From an uncultured Hymenobacter sp. (lineage in GTDB: Bacteria > Bacteroidota > Bacteroidia > Cytophagales > Hymenobacteraceae): a stretch of DNA of 64,000 nt. A program made the position numbers and the translations under genes. A model generated the notes under the pieces. It worked only from the letters and a program-made list of their open reading frames with translations. It searched no databases and was not told where the DNA came from. The stretch covers positions 124,001-188,000 of the forward strand of contig CAJYPK010000059.1 in the NCBI GenBank assembly GCA_913776615.1, given 5' to 3'. Shown one piece after another: positions 33,590 through 41,947 of this stretch (position 1 is its first letter; every line of letters begins with the position of its first letter).

Positions 33590-35008
33590 TCAGCGGCGGC
33601 TTTCGGGGGTGCTCGCGACGGCCGAGGCGGGCGGCGGCGGCGGCACATCCGCCCCCGAATCGCGCAGCTTTTTACCGCGCAGCGTGAGTAGGAAGCCCAG
33701 GCCGAAGATAAAGAACACGATGAGCGACAGAATGCTGTTGCGCATCGAGCCGGTAAGCTGGCCAATCAGCCCGAAAGAAAGCGTACCAATTACAATTCCC
33801 AGCTTCTCAACCACGTCGAAAAAGCTGAAGAAGGCGGCCGAATTGGGCGTGTTTTCGGGAATAATTTTCGAGTACGTGCTGCGCGACAGGCTCTGCACCG
33901 CGCCCATCGTGAGGCCGATAACGGCTGCCAACGCGAAGAAGCTCCACCCCTTTTGCACGTAGTAGCCGGCAATGCAGATGAGCATCCAGATAAACACCGC
34001 CCAGCTCAGCGCCCGCGTATTGCCGATGCGGTCGGAGAGCTTGGCAAACAGCCACGCGCCCAGGATACCCACTATTTGCAGCAGCAAGATGGTGACAATA
34101 AGCGAGGTACTATCCAGCTCCAGCACCTTGTCGCCGAAGATGGTCGCCACGTACATCACCGTCTGCACGCCCATGTTGTAGGTGAAGTAGGCCAGCAGGA
34201 AGCGCTTGAGGTTGGGTAATTGCTTGAGTTGGTCCCACACCTTGCCCAGTTCGCGGAAGCCATTGAGCAGCCAGCCATCGGAGCTGGCGGGCGCGTCGGC
34301 GGGGCGGCCGGTATCGGGCGGCAGGGTGAAAAAAGGAATTTGGGCGAAGCCTACCCACCACAGCCCCGTGAGCAAAAAGCTGAGCCGCGTAGCCTGCCCG
34401 GTGCTCATGCCAAACAGCGCCACGCCCTCCGGCCCGCCCGCAATGTGCGGCCCCATGATGATGCCCAGGCAGATAATCAGCAGCAGCACCGAGCCAATGT
34501 AGCCCATTGAAAAGCCCCGCGCCGAGAGCGAGTCGAATTGATCCTCGGAGGAGATTTCGGGCAGGTAAGAATTATAAAACACGATGCTGCCGCTAAAGCC
34601 CACCGTGGCCGCAATAAAAATGAACGTACTCAGCGTCAGCGTATCCTTGGTAAACAGGGCCAGCCCCGCGCAACTCGCGGCCCCGAGGTAGCAGAAGATT
34701 TGCATGAAAAGCTTCTTGCGCCCCGAATAGTCGGCCAGCGAGGTCAGAAACGGGCTGATGAGCGCGATAATGAGAAACGACGCCGAGATAGCGTAGGTCA
34801 GCAACGAGGAGCCCGGCACCTGGAAACCCAGAAAGTCAACCATGTCGGTGGGGTTGATTTCCTTGGTAATACTCCCCCAGTAGATGGGGAAAATCGAGCT
34901 GGTGATAACGAGCGGGTACACCGAGTTGGCCCAGTCGTAGAACGTCCAGCCGGTGGTGATGCGCTTGTTGTCTTTTTCGACGGGCGCGGCGGTAGCAGTA
35001 GGCTGCAT
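33590..35008 (-). CDS. MFS permease of the UMF1/Atg22-like type
   Basis: The start at 35008 (MQPTATAAPVEK) is chosen; the longer frame overlaps the ptuB-like gene and has no membrane character. 472 residues with about twelve hydrophobic segments; the first lies in FYDWANSVYPLVITSSIFPIYW, a UMF1-type start, and GYIGSVLLLIICLGIIMG, GVQTVMYVATIFG and GLTMGAVQSLSRSTY are typical. It is an inner-membrane transporter of unknown cargo. The C-terminus is Pro-rich and cytoplasmic. The DinB gene follows 30 bases on. Confidence 0.88.
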   Translation of the reverse strand: MQPTATAAPVEKDNKRITTGWTFYDWANSVYPLVITSSIFPIYWGSITKEINPTDMVDFLGFQVPGSSLLTYAISASFLIIALISPFLTSLADYSGRKKLFMQIFCYLGAASCAGLALFTKDTLTLSTFIFIAATVGFSGSIVFYNSYLPEISSEDQFDSLSARGFSMGYIGSVLLLIICLGIIMGPHIAGGPEGVALFGMSTGQATRLSFLLTGLWWVGFAQIPFFTLPPDTGRPADAPASSDGWLLNGFRELGKVWDQLKQLPNLKRFLLAYFTYNMGVQTVMYVATIFGDKVLELDSTSLIVTILLLQIVGILGAWLFAKLSDRIGNTRALSWAVFIWMLICIAGYYVQKGWSFFALAAVIGLTMGAVQSLSRSTYSKIIPENTPNSAAFFSFFDVVEKLGIVIGTLSFGLIGQLTGSMRNSILSLIVFFIFGLGFLLTLRGKKLRDSGADVPPPPPASAVASTPESRR

Positions 35009-35063
35009 AAGGTAGTTGAGATGGCGAAGAAAGAACGGCTCACCGAAGGTAGCGGCCGGCTGG

Positions 35064-35891
35064 CTAGACGGTAGGCAGGTGCGGAAAGTTGGCCCGCACC
35101 ATGCCGGCAAATTCGGCGGCGTCGAGAGCTGCCTCCTGCCAGATGCGACGGGCGTCTGCCACCAACGCCTGGCCTTCGGCCAGTGACAAGCGGGCGTCCC
35201 GCAAAAACTGGCTGGCCGTCGCGCTGAGGGGCAGCGAAAGGTCAAGCGCGCCGATGATACGTGCGTGCGTTAGCCGTTTGAGGTGCTCAATGCGTCGATT
35301 TATCAGTTCGGGCCGGGCCAGGCCGAATGCTTCGATGCAGGCTTTACCCCGGCGGCTGGCCCTTTTAGGGGCAATGGCATCTTGCCGAAACGTGAGGTAG
35401 CGTGCTGGATCTTCGGTAGCCGGATCGATTAGCAGCGGCTGCTCCTGGGCCAGCGAGTCGGTGTGGCAGGCGGCGCGTTTTGTAGGGTTACGCAGGGGGA
35501 AATAATTGCCCTTGAATTCCTGATTACACAAGTGACAGGCAAAGTAGAGGTTGTCCCAGGCATACGCCAGCCAGTAGTAACCTGGCTTATGGAGCGTCCC
35601 GCCGCGCACTTGCTGATAGCCTCCCTTAGGCCGAAAATGCTCCACGTCGCCGTAGCTCACGCTGGTTGGGCGCGACTCACAATAGCAGCATTTGCGGTGT
35701 TGGTCGCTCAGGAGACGGGCTTTTACCAGGGCATCATTATAAATACCGTCCCGCGACTCCAGCAATTTATTGCCCGGCACCCGACAAGCGGCAGGATCAG
35801 CCACTTGAGTGGCGCGCAACTTTAGTAAATGCTTGGCTCCCCGCGTGGTTAGGGGTGCAGGTGCGGGCTGGCTTTTCGTTATCCGAATCAT
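35064..35891 (-). CDS. ptuB: HNH endonuclease, PtuB-like (Septu system)
   Basis: 275 residues. An HNH/TIGR02646-type zinc-finger nuclease: KCCYC (68-71), the active-site GDVEHFRPKGG with His 85, ACHLCNQEFKGNYFPL (119-134) giving the second zinc pair and Asn. In NCBI naming this family is called retron system HNH or PtuB; paired with the ATPase it forms the Septu anti-phage system, where PtuB is thought to cut nucleic acid under ATPase control. The gene starts seven bases after the PtuA-like stop, so the two are one operon. No retron reverse transcriptase is nearby. Confidence 0.85.
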   Translation of the reverse strand: MIRITKSQPAPAPLTTRGAKHLLKLRATQVADPAACRVPGNKLLESRDGIYNDALVKARLLSDQHRKCCYCESRPTSVSYGDVEHFRPKGGYQQVRGGTLHKPGYYWLAYAWDNLYFACHLCNQEFKGNYFPLRNPTKRAACHTDSLAQEQPLLIDPATEDPARYLTFRQDAIAPKRASRRGKACIEAFGLARPELINRRIEHLKRLTHARIIGALDLSLPLSATASQFLRDARLSLAEGQALVADARRIWQEAALDAAEFAGMVRANFPHLPTV

Positions 35892-35898
35892 CGCCCGC

Positions 35899-37269
35899 TT
35901 ATTTTAGCAAGCCATCAGGCCCGAGATTGCGAGCCAACCGGGCCAGCAGGTCTTCGGCTCGGCGTTCAGGTCCAGTGTTACCCACCGGCTGCGCGGCCAC
36001 TACCTGTTCGAGCTGCGCCAACTCGGCCTTCTCCGCTTTAGTAAGTCGCTTTTTGAGTAGCAGCTCGTTGCGGCGAGCAAGGTCGGCTTCCGTTTGGGGC
36101 GACAAAGGCGGGGTGTCGTCGAATAGCTCGCTGTTCAAAATCTGCTCTACCCGCCAGCGGCGCACGTCGGGCAGGTCGGTTACGACCACCGTCTGGTCGC
36201 CCTCGCGGCGCAGCAGTACCACGTTGGCATCTACGTCGCCGGCCGCCTGCACGACCAGCGGGCTGTGTGCGGTAGCGATGAATTGGGTATTCTTGAAAAT
36301 CTCGCCCAGCGACTTGAGCAGCTTGCGCTGCCAGCTAGGGTGCAGGTGCAGGTCGATTTCATCGATGAGCACGATGGCGGGCTCTTCGAGCGGGTTTTTA
36401 CTATCTGGGTAGCGCACGAACAGCTTGTCGGCCAAGTCGGTGAGCCACACGACCAGCGTTTGGTAGCCGAGGCTCATGTCGCGCAGGCGTACCCAGCCGT
36501 AGGGGGTTTTGAAGCGCACGCCCTGGCGGGGATTGCCGCCCTTGCTTTGCACCGGGGCAACGTCGAGGTCGGTTACCTCGCCTTCCTCCATTATTTTGAG
36601 AAGGGCAGCTTTTATTAAGTGGAAATTTTGGGTGGTGAGCGGGTCTTTGTCCTTCGCCATGCGGTAGTCGGCAAAGAGAAACCACTCTTCGGGATTCAGC
36701 AGGTCGGCGCGGTCGTCGAAGAGGCTAGCGCAGGTGTCTACGGTTTTAGGAGACTCACTAAGAGTTGAATTGCCGGTAGCACGACCTGCCCCATATCCGT
36801 AGCAAATCAAACCTAGAAATCTTGCATCAACTCCTCTGCTAGCAAAAAAATAGTCTTCTACATTAGCTGTAACTTCATCTGGTATTTCAATTGCACCACC
36901 TTCCCTAGCTTCTCCTTTTGTATCAGAAGTTAGTAACCTACCTATCCGCGCCCAGTATTCAATACTTACAGTTTCAAGCCCTATTTGCCTAATTGGCCAC
37001 CACCTATTCTCCCAAGATAAATCTAACGCGGTATAGTACATAGGATTTTCACTAGAGAATTCACTTTTGCGACTCGGCCTCAACGCCGCCAAACTCTTCA
37101 ACACCGTCGTCTTCCCCACCCCATTATCCCCCAGAATAATCGTCCACTGCGCCGGCCGACCATCCGCCCGCGCAAAGGAAATCGTCTGCTTCTCCCCGAA
37201 GCTGCGCACGTTTTCCAGGCTCAGGGACAGGAAGTAGGCCGGGGGCGGCGTGGTGGGTTTATCGGCCAT
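35899..37269 (-). CDS. ptuA: AAA/ABC-type ATPase, PtuA-like (Septu system)
   Basis: 456 residues, SMC/ABC-ATPase fold: Walker A LGDNGVGKTT (47-55), signature DMSLGYQT (264-271), Walker B IVLIDEIDLHLHPSW (299-313) and the H-loop TAHSP (334-338). It has no membrane segments and carries a C-terminal helical tail. With the adjacent HNH gene it matches the two-gene Septu defence system. Residues about 68-176 (positions 36740-37065) are encoded by sequence much richer in A and T than the rest of the gene, which suggests a recombined segment between Walker A and the signature. A promoter element TATTTTTG lies at 37298-37305. Confidence 0.85.
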   Translation of the reverse strand: MADKPTTPPPAYFLSLSLENVRSFGEKQTISFARADGRPAQWTIILGDNGVGKTTVLKSLAALRPSRKSEFSSENPMYYTALDLSWENRWWPIRQIGLETVSIEYWARIGRLLTSDTKGEAREGGAIEIPDEVTANVEDYFFASRGVDARFLGLICYGYGAGRATGNSTLSESPKTVDTCASLFDDRADLLNPEEWFLFADYRMAKDKDPLTTQNFHLIKAALLKIMEEGEVTDLDVAPVQSKGGNPRQGVRFKTPYGWVRLRDMSLGYQTLVVWLTDLADKLFVRYPDSKNPLEEPAIVLIDEIDLHLHPSWQRKLLKSLGEIFKNTQFIATAHSPLVVQAAGDVDANVVLLRREGDQTVVVTDLPDVRRWRVEQILNSELFDDTPPLSPQTEADLARRNELLLKKRLTKAEKAELAQLEQVVAAQPVGNTGPERRAEDLLARLARNLGPDGLLK

Positions 37270-37297
37270 TGCGCGGAAAAGAAAAATCGAAACACCT

Positions 37298-37305
37298 CAA
37301 AAATA
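37298..37305 (-). promoter_or_regulatory. -7 promoter element of the ptuA-ptuB operon
   Basis: TATTTTTG on the minus strand matches TAnnTTTG and lies 29 bases before the ptuA ATG. Confidence 0.5.
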
Positions 37306-37395
37306 GCAGCCTTGCCAAGAGCCAGCCGAAACTGTAGCAGCGGGGGCGGCTTGGGCACAAGCAGGGTAGCGCTCTTTTCCTTCAAAACACACGGT

Positions 37396-37480
37396 CGTCA
37401 TGCTGAGCTGGTGAAGCATCTTGTCAGGTTAAAACGGCTCGTTCCGACCTGACAAGATGCTTCGCCAGCTCAGCATGACG
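37396..37480. repeat. REP-type hairpin (CGTCATGCTGAGC family), copy 4
   Basis: 34-base arms 37396-37429 and 37447-37480 with one mismatch; 17-base loop. Confidence 0.85.
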
Positions 37481-37569
37481 AACGTGAGAGGACGACGGGC
37501 ATGAGAGGAGGAGCGCGGAAGTACTTAGTTCTCATTTATGCAACATTGTTTCAAATAAGAAATAATGCT

Positions 37570-37577
37570 TAACTTTG
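37570..37577 (+). promoter_or_regulatory. -7 promoter element of the thioredoxin-reductase-like gene
   Basis: TAACTTTG, an exact TAnnTTTG match, with TTGTTT about 19 bases upstream (37547-37552) as a -33 candidate; 41 bases before the ATG at 37618. Confidence 0.65.
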
Positions 37578-37617
37578 AACAGGAGCCCCGGCAAAGCAGC
37601 CAGCCCCTATTCAAGTC

Positions 37618-38511
37618 ATGTTCGACGTACTCATTATCGGCGGCAGCTACGCCGGCCTGAGCGCGGCGTTGGCCCTGGGCCGCGCCCGGCGCTCGGTGCT
37701 GGTGCTCGACGGCCGCCGCCCCCGCAACCGCTTCACGCCCCACGCCCACAACCTGTTGCTGCACGACGGCGACGCGCCCGCCGACCTCGCGGCCCGCGCC
37801 CGCCAGCAAGTCGCCGCCTATCCCACCGTACAACTACTAGAAGCCCAGGCTACTACCGCCGCTAAGCTTCCCGATGGCTCGTTTGAGGTAGCTACCGAGG
37901 CGCACGGCACCTTCGCGGCCAGCCGGCTGCTGCTGGCCACCGGCCTGCGCGACGAGCTACCGCCCGTGCCCGGCTTTGCCGAGTGCTGGGGCAAATCGGT
38001 GATTCACTGCCCCTTTTGCCACGGCTACGAGGTGGCCGACCTCCCCACTGGCATCTGGAACAATGGCCCCGAAGTCGAGCACCAGGTAAAGATGCTGCTC
38101 AACTGGTCGCGCCAGCTCACCGTCTTCACCAACGGCCCGGCCACCTTCGGCCCCGAGGTCCACGCGCTACTGGACACTCACCGCATTGGCCTGGTGCAAA
38201 CACCCGTGGCCGAGCTACTGCACACCGATGGCCAGCTCACGGCCCTGCGCCTGGCCGATGACCGCACCTGGCCGCTGCCCGTGCTCTACGCCCGTCTGCC
38301 GTGGCAACAAGCCAGCGAGCTACCTGCGCAGCTCGGTTGCGAAATAACGGAGCAGGTACTCATTCACACCGATGCCAGCTACCGCACCACCGTGCCGGGG
38401 GTGTACGCGGCCGGCGATTGCGCCGTGGCTTCGCCGCAACTGGCGCTGGCCATCGCGGCGGGCAACCTGGCGGGCGCGACTTTAAGCCGGGAGCTGATCA
38501 TGGGGAGCTAG
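37618..38511 (+). CDS. Thioredoxin-reductase-like NAD(P)/FAD oxidoreductase
   Basis: 297 residues: the FAD loop MFDVLIIGGSYAGLSAALALG at the N-terminus, the redox pair HCPFCHGYE (Cys about 127 and 130), an NAD(P) loop around GPEVEHQVK, and the closing VYAAGDCAVASPQLALAIAAGNLAG. The fold is that of thioredoxin reductases, but the CxxC flanking residues differ from classical TrxB, so it may reduce another disulphide. Cytoplasmic. It stands alone with its own promoter. Confidence 0.85.
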   Translation: MFDVLIIGGSYAGLSAALALGRARRSVLVLDGRRPRNRFTPHAHNLLLHDGDAPADLAARARQQVAAYPTVQLLEAQATTAAKLPDGSFEVATEAHGTFAASRLLLATGLRDELPPVPGFAECWGKSVIHCPFCHGYEVADLPTGIWNNGPEVEHQVKMLLNWSRQLTVFTNGPATFGPEVHALLDTHRIGLVQTPVAELLHTDGQLTALRLADDRTWPLPVLYARLPWQQASELPAQLGCEITEQVLIHTDASYRTTVPGVYAAGDCAVASPQLALAIAAGNLAGATLSRELIMGS

Positions 38512-38592
38512 CAAAACCAAGGGCGGCCCGGCGGCTGGCCGTTTCTGGTGAAACGCCTGCCACCGGGCCGCTTTCAGAATTATTGGCTTGCC

Positions 38593-39195
38593 CTACCCCA
38601 GCGCTGCGTACTGAGCTTCGGTATCCACATCGGTAGCGCCGCCGGGAAACTCTACGGTGGGCAGGTGGGCATACTGCTGCAACAGCTCGCGGGCTCCGCT
38701 GGCCCCGCGCAATGCCAGTAGCTGCGGGAAAATCGCGCGGCTGAAGAGCGCCGGCACACCCTGGGTACCCGCGTAGGCCGAGGCTACCACCGGCTGGCCC
38801 GTGGCCTGAAACTGCACAATTAACTGACCGATAACATCCTCGCTCAGCAGCGGCTGGTCGCAGAGCATCACTACTACGGCATCAACCTGGGGAGCTTCGG
38901 CGGCGGTTTCGAGTTCGGCGAGACCAGCGGCGATGCTGCCGCCCATCCCATCGGCCCAAGCATCGTTGCGGACTACGTGGAAGGGCAGACCTTCGATCTC
39001 GGGTAACAGCTCATCGTGCAGGGCACCGGTTACGAGCACGAGCGGGCGGCAGGGGCTGGCGGCGGCCACTTCGGCGGCGCGGCGCAACAGCGTCTGACCT
39101 TGGTACTGAAGCAGCTGCTTGGGACGGGCCAGCCGCGACGACGAGCCGGCCGCCAGCAACAGCAGGCCCACGGTAGCAATGGGGTCGTTATGCAC
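38593..39195 (-). CDS. mocA: MocA/MobA-like molybdopterin nucleotidyltransferase
   Basis: 200 residues with the nucleotidyl-transferase loop LLLAAGSSSRLARPKQLL (12-29), VRNDAWADGMGGSIAAG, and VVMLCDQPLLSEDVIG with Asp for metal binding. MocA-type enzymes add CMP to molybdopterin to form the cytosine dinucleotide cofactor used by aldehyde oxidoreductases. It is the last gene of the same-strand cluster after paoA, paoB and paoC, which fits maturation of that enzyme. The 340-base gap before it contains nested palindromes, which may separate the transcripts. Confidence 0.88.
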   Translation of the reverse strand: MHNDPIATVGLLLLAAGSSSRLARPKQLLQYQGQTLLRRAAEVAAASPCRPLVLVTGALHDELLPEIEGLPFHVVRNDAWADGMGGSIAAGLAELETAAEAPQVDAVVVMLCDQPLLSEDVIGQLIVQFQATGQPVVASAYAGTQGVPALFSRAIFPQLLALRGASGARELLQQYAHLPTVEFPGGATDVDTEAQYAALG

Positions 39196-39202
39196 TTTGG
39201 TT

Positions 39203-39532
39203 GAGTTATGAGTTATGAGTTAGAAATTATGAGTTGGCGTTATGGAAGGTTTTAAAGCTTTTTAGAAATCTCATATTAATTAAAACGTTCGTCATGCTGA
39301 GCTGGCCGAAGCATCTCTACCTAGTCGTTGAACGGCTGAATGATGCAACAGTAGAGATGCTTCGGCCAGTTCAGCATGACAAACGTTTTGATTTAAGCAG
39401 AATAATCAGCCTACTCTCGCAAGCAGACCCACTCACACTAAATAACTTGTAGCAAGGCTTGTCGAAAATACCCAACACACAGACCACCTACCGCTTTATC
39501 AACTCATAACTTCTAACTCATAACTCATAACT
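39203..39532. repeat. Outer AGTTATGAGTTA palindrome enclosing REPIN copy 5
   Basis: GAGTTATGAG-type heptad units at 39203-39236 face ACTCATAAC units at 39500-39532. A REP-type hairpin lies inside, so one element is nested in another. Confidence 0.75.
39282..39389. repeat. REP-type hairpin (CGTCATGCTGAGC family), copy 5
   Basis: 39-base arms 39282-39320 and 39351-39389 with two mismatches. Confidence 0.85.
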
Positions 39533-39535
39533 ATT

Positions 39536-41857
39536 TCAACTATTGAGCCCGGCCATTAGCACCTTGTCGGGGGTGAGCGGGAGGTCGCGCAGACGCTTGC
39601 CGGTGGCGTGGTACACGGCGTTGGCCACGGCGGCGGCGACGCCGACCATTGCGATTTCGCCGATGCCCTTCACGCCCATCGCGTTGATGTGGGGGTCGTG
39701 CTCCTCCACGAATTCTACCGTCATGTCGGGGATGTCGGCGTTGACGGGCACGTGGTAGCCGGCGAGGTCGGCGTTGGTGTAGCGGGAGAAATTCTGGTCG
39801 CGGATGGTCTCCTCCATCAAAGCCGAGCCGATGCCGAAGATGGCCCCGCCGATAATCTGGCTGCGGGCAGTCTGGGCATTCAGGATGCGGCCCGCGCCGA
39901 TGACGCTCACCCACTTACTCACCCGGATGGTACCCAGATCCATATCGACCCGCACCTCGCAGAAGTGCGCCCCAAATGAGTGCATGGAGTGGTGGCCGGC
40001 CTGGTCTTTCTGAGTGGGATCGGCGTTTTTGGCGGCCGCCGCATCTTCGTAGCCCGAGCCGTATTTGCCCTGGGCCATGCCCTCGATGTCGGTCATTTCG
40101 CCGCGCTTCATCAGCTCGCCGAAAGCCTCGCCTTTTTTCGGATCTTTCTTCAGGAACAAGCGGCCCTTTTCCACGGCCACGTCTTCGGGCTTGGCGCGGT
40201 AGAGCGGGGACTTCCGGTCGATTACGGCGGCCTTAATCAGCTTCTGCCACACGTCCTGACAGGCCAGGTACACGCTCGACGACACTGTACCCGCCGCTAC
40301 TGAGCCGCCCGAGTTGGGAGCCGTGGGCAGTTGGGTATCACCCAGCTCAAAGCGCACTTTGTCGATGGGCAAACCCAGCGAGTCGGCGGCCACCTGGGTC
40401 ATTACGGTGTAGGTGCCGGTGCCAAGATCGGTGGCGCCAGCCTGCACCACGGCATGGCCGTCGGCGTAGAGGCGGGCGCGGGCCGTACCCGACGAATTAT
40501 GCACGGGGTAGCTGGCCGAAGCCATGCCCATGCCCACGAGGTAGCGCCCGTCGCGGGTGGCACCCGGCTTGGGGTTGCGCTTGCTCCAGCCGAAAAGCTC
40601 AGCACCGCGGGCGTAGCACTGCTTCAGACTCTTGCTGCTCCAGGGCTGGCCGGTGCCGTAGTCGTGGTCGGCGTAGTTGCGCAGCCGGATTTCGATGGGG
40701 TCTACGCCCACGCGATAGGCCAGGTCGTCCATCGAGCACTCGATGGCAAACGAGCCGGGAGCCTCGCCAGGCGCGCGCATGAAGGTGCTGGTCATGACGT
40801 TGGCCCGCGCCAGCTCGTAACTGCTCTCGAAAGTCGGGCTGGCGTAGAGCAAGTCCACAATCTTAGAATTGGGCTCGGCGTAGTTGTCCCAGGGCGAAGT
40901 CGTAGACTTCTTAGTGTGCACGAGCGAGGTCAGCTTGCCGTCGGCGGTGGCACCCAACTGCATCACCTGCTCCTGGTCTTCGCGGTGGCCCATGCTCGTG
41001 AACATCTGCTCGCGGGTGAGCATCAGCTTCACCGGGCGGCCCACGGCCTTGGCGGCCTGCACCGTGAGGATAGTGTGCGGCCAGGTCGCACCCTTGCAGC
41101 CGAAGCCCCCGCCGAGGTACTTGGTAATCACCCGAATCTGCTCACGGGGCATACCGGTCATGGCGGCTACGGCCGACTGCGTGCGGGTTACGCCCTGCGT
41201 CGATTCGTAGATGGTGAGGCGGTCGGGCGCTTCCCAGTGGGCCGTGGTCGAGCCCGGCTCCATCGGGTTATGATTATACACCGGGTGGTTGTAGATGGCC
41301 GTGAGCTGAATGGGCGCGCTGGCAAAGGCGGCCTGGGGCTCACCGCGCCGGGTGTGGCCCTTCTGCTTACCGTCCTGCACCTTTTCGGGATCAAACAGCT
41401 CGGCTTTGGGCTGCTTGAAATTGGCCAGCGGCTCGCCTTTTTGGTAGCTCACCTGCACCAGGGTGGCGGCGTGGGTGGCGTGCTCCAGGGTATCGGCCAC
41501 CACGAGGGCCACCGGCTGGGCCGCGTAGAAAATCTCGTCGCCGGTGAGGGGCAGGAAGCCCATCGGCGCGCCGATGTCCTTTTTGCCCTGCGGATCGTTG
41601 GGCGTCTTAGCGAGCTTGGGCAGATTTTGATGCGTGAGTACGGCGAGCACGCCCGGCTCGCGGGCCGCGGCCGAGGTGTCGATGCGCGTAATTTTCCCCT
41701 TGGCGATGGGGCTCGTAGTGAATACGCCGTAGGCGAGGCCGGGCAGCGCAAACTCGGCGGCGTACTTGGCCTTACCGGTTACTTTTTCGCGGCCTTCCAC
41801 CCGCACGAGCGGCTTGCCCACGTAGCCGCCGGGCTGGTCAGAAAATTGGGGCTCCAT
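39536..41857 (-). CDS. paoC: Molybdopterin-binding subunit of periplasmic aldehyde oxidoreductase
   Basis: 773 residues of the xanthine dehydrogenase family large subunit: YVGKPLVRVEGREKVTGKAKYAAE at the start, GGGFGCKGATWPHT for molybdopterin binding, GTGTYTVMTQVAADSLGLP, GGSVAAGTVSSSVY, and the catalytic Glu in MGVKGIGEIAMVG near residue 740. The length fits PaoC/YagR. It oxidises aldehydes to acids with molybdenum cytosine dinucleotide. The reading order paoA-paoB-paoC and MocA on the same strand is that of the E. coli paoABCD cluster, with MocA in place of PaoD. Confidence 0.9.
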   Translation of the reverse strand: MEPQFSDQPGGYVGKPLVRVEGREKVTGKAKYAAEFALPGLAYGVFTTSPIAKGKITRIDTSAAAREPGVLAVLTHQNLPKLAKTPNDPQGKKDIGAPMGFLPLTGDEIFYAAQPVALVVADTLEHATHAATLVQVSYQKGEPLANFKQPKAELFDPEKVQDGKQKGHTRRGEPQAAFASAPIQLTAIYNHPVYNHNPMEPGSTTAHWEAPDRLTIYESTQGVTRTQSAVAAMTGMPREQIRVITKYLGGGFGCKGATWPHTILTVQAAKAVGRPVKLMLTREQMFTSMGHREDQEQVMQLGATADGKLTSLVHTKKSTTSPWDNYAEPNSKIVDLLYASPTFESSYELARANVMTSTFMRAPGEAPGSFAIECSMDDLAYRVGVDPIEIRLRNYADHDYGTGQPWSSKSLKQCYARGAELFGWSKRNPKPGATRDGRYLVGMGMASASYPVHNSSGTARARLYADGHAVVQAGATDLGTGTYTVMTQVAADSLGLPIDKVRFELGDTQLPTAPNSGGSVAAGTVSSSVYLACQDVWQKLIKAAVIDRKSPLYRAKPEDVAVEKGRLFLKKDPKKGEAFGELMKRGEMTDIEGMAQGKYGSGYEDAAAAKNADPTQKDQAGHHSMHSFGAHFCEVRVDMDLGTIRVSKWVSVIGAGRILNAQTARSQIIGGAIFGIGSALMEETIRDQNFSRYTNADLAGYHVPVNADIPDMTVEFVEEHDPHINAMGVKGIGEIAMVGVAAAVANAVYHATGKRLRDLPLTPDKVLMAGLNS

Positions 41858-41864
41858 GATTTTG

Positions 41865-41947
41865 AGCTTTTAGCTGATAGCTACTAGCTATTAGCTTCTG
41901 TGTATAAATTGAAAAGCTAATAGCTAGCCGCCATCAGCTAAAAGCTT
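41865..41947. repeat. AGCTAAT-family palindrome between paoB and paoC
   Basis: Arms 41865-41897 and 41914-41947; the right arm overlaps the paoB stop codon by two bases. Same heptad as 12607-12712. Confidence 0.75.

Noticed and set aside
35064..37269. Retron (reverse transcriptase plus PtuAB)
   Set aside because: No reverse transcriptase or msr/msd is visible around the operon, so a stand-alone Septu-like system is the better call.
39976..41887. Long plus-strand frames opposite the paoC gene
   Set aside because: Antisense shadows of a high-GC gene; no protein features.
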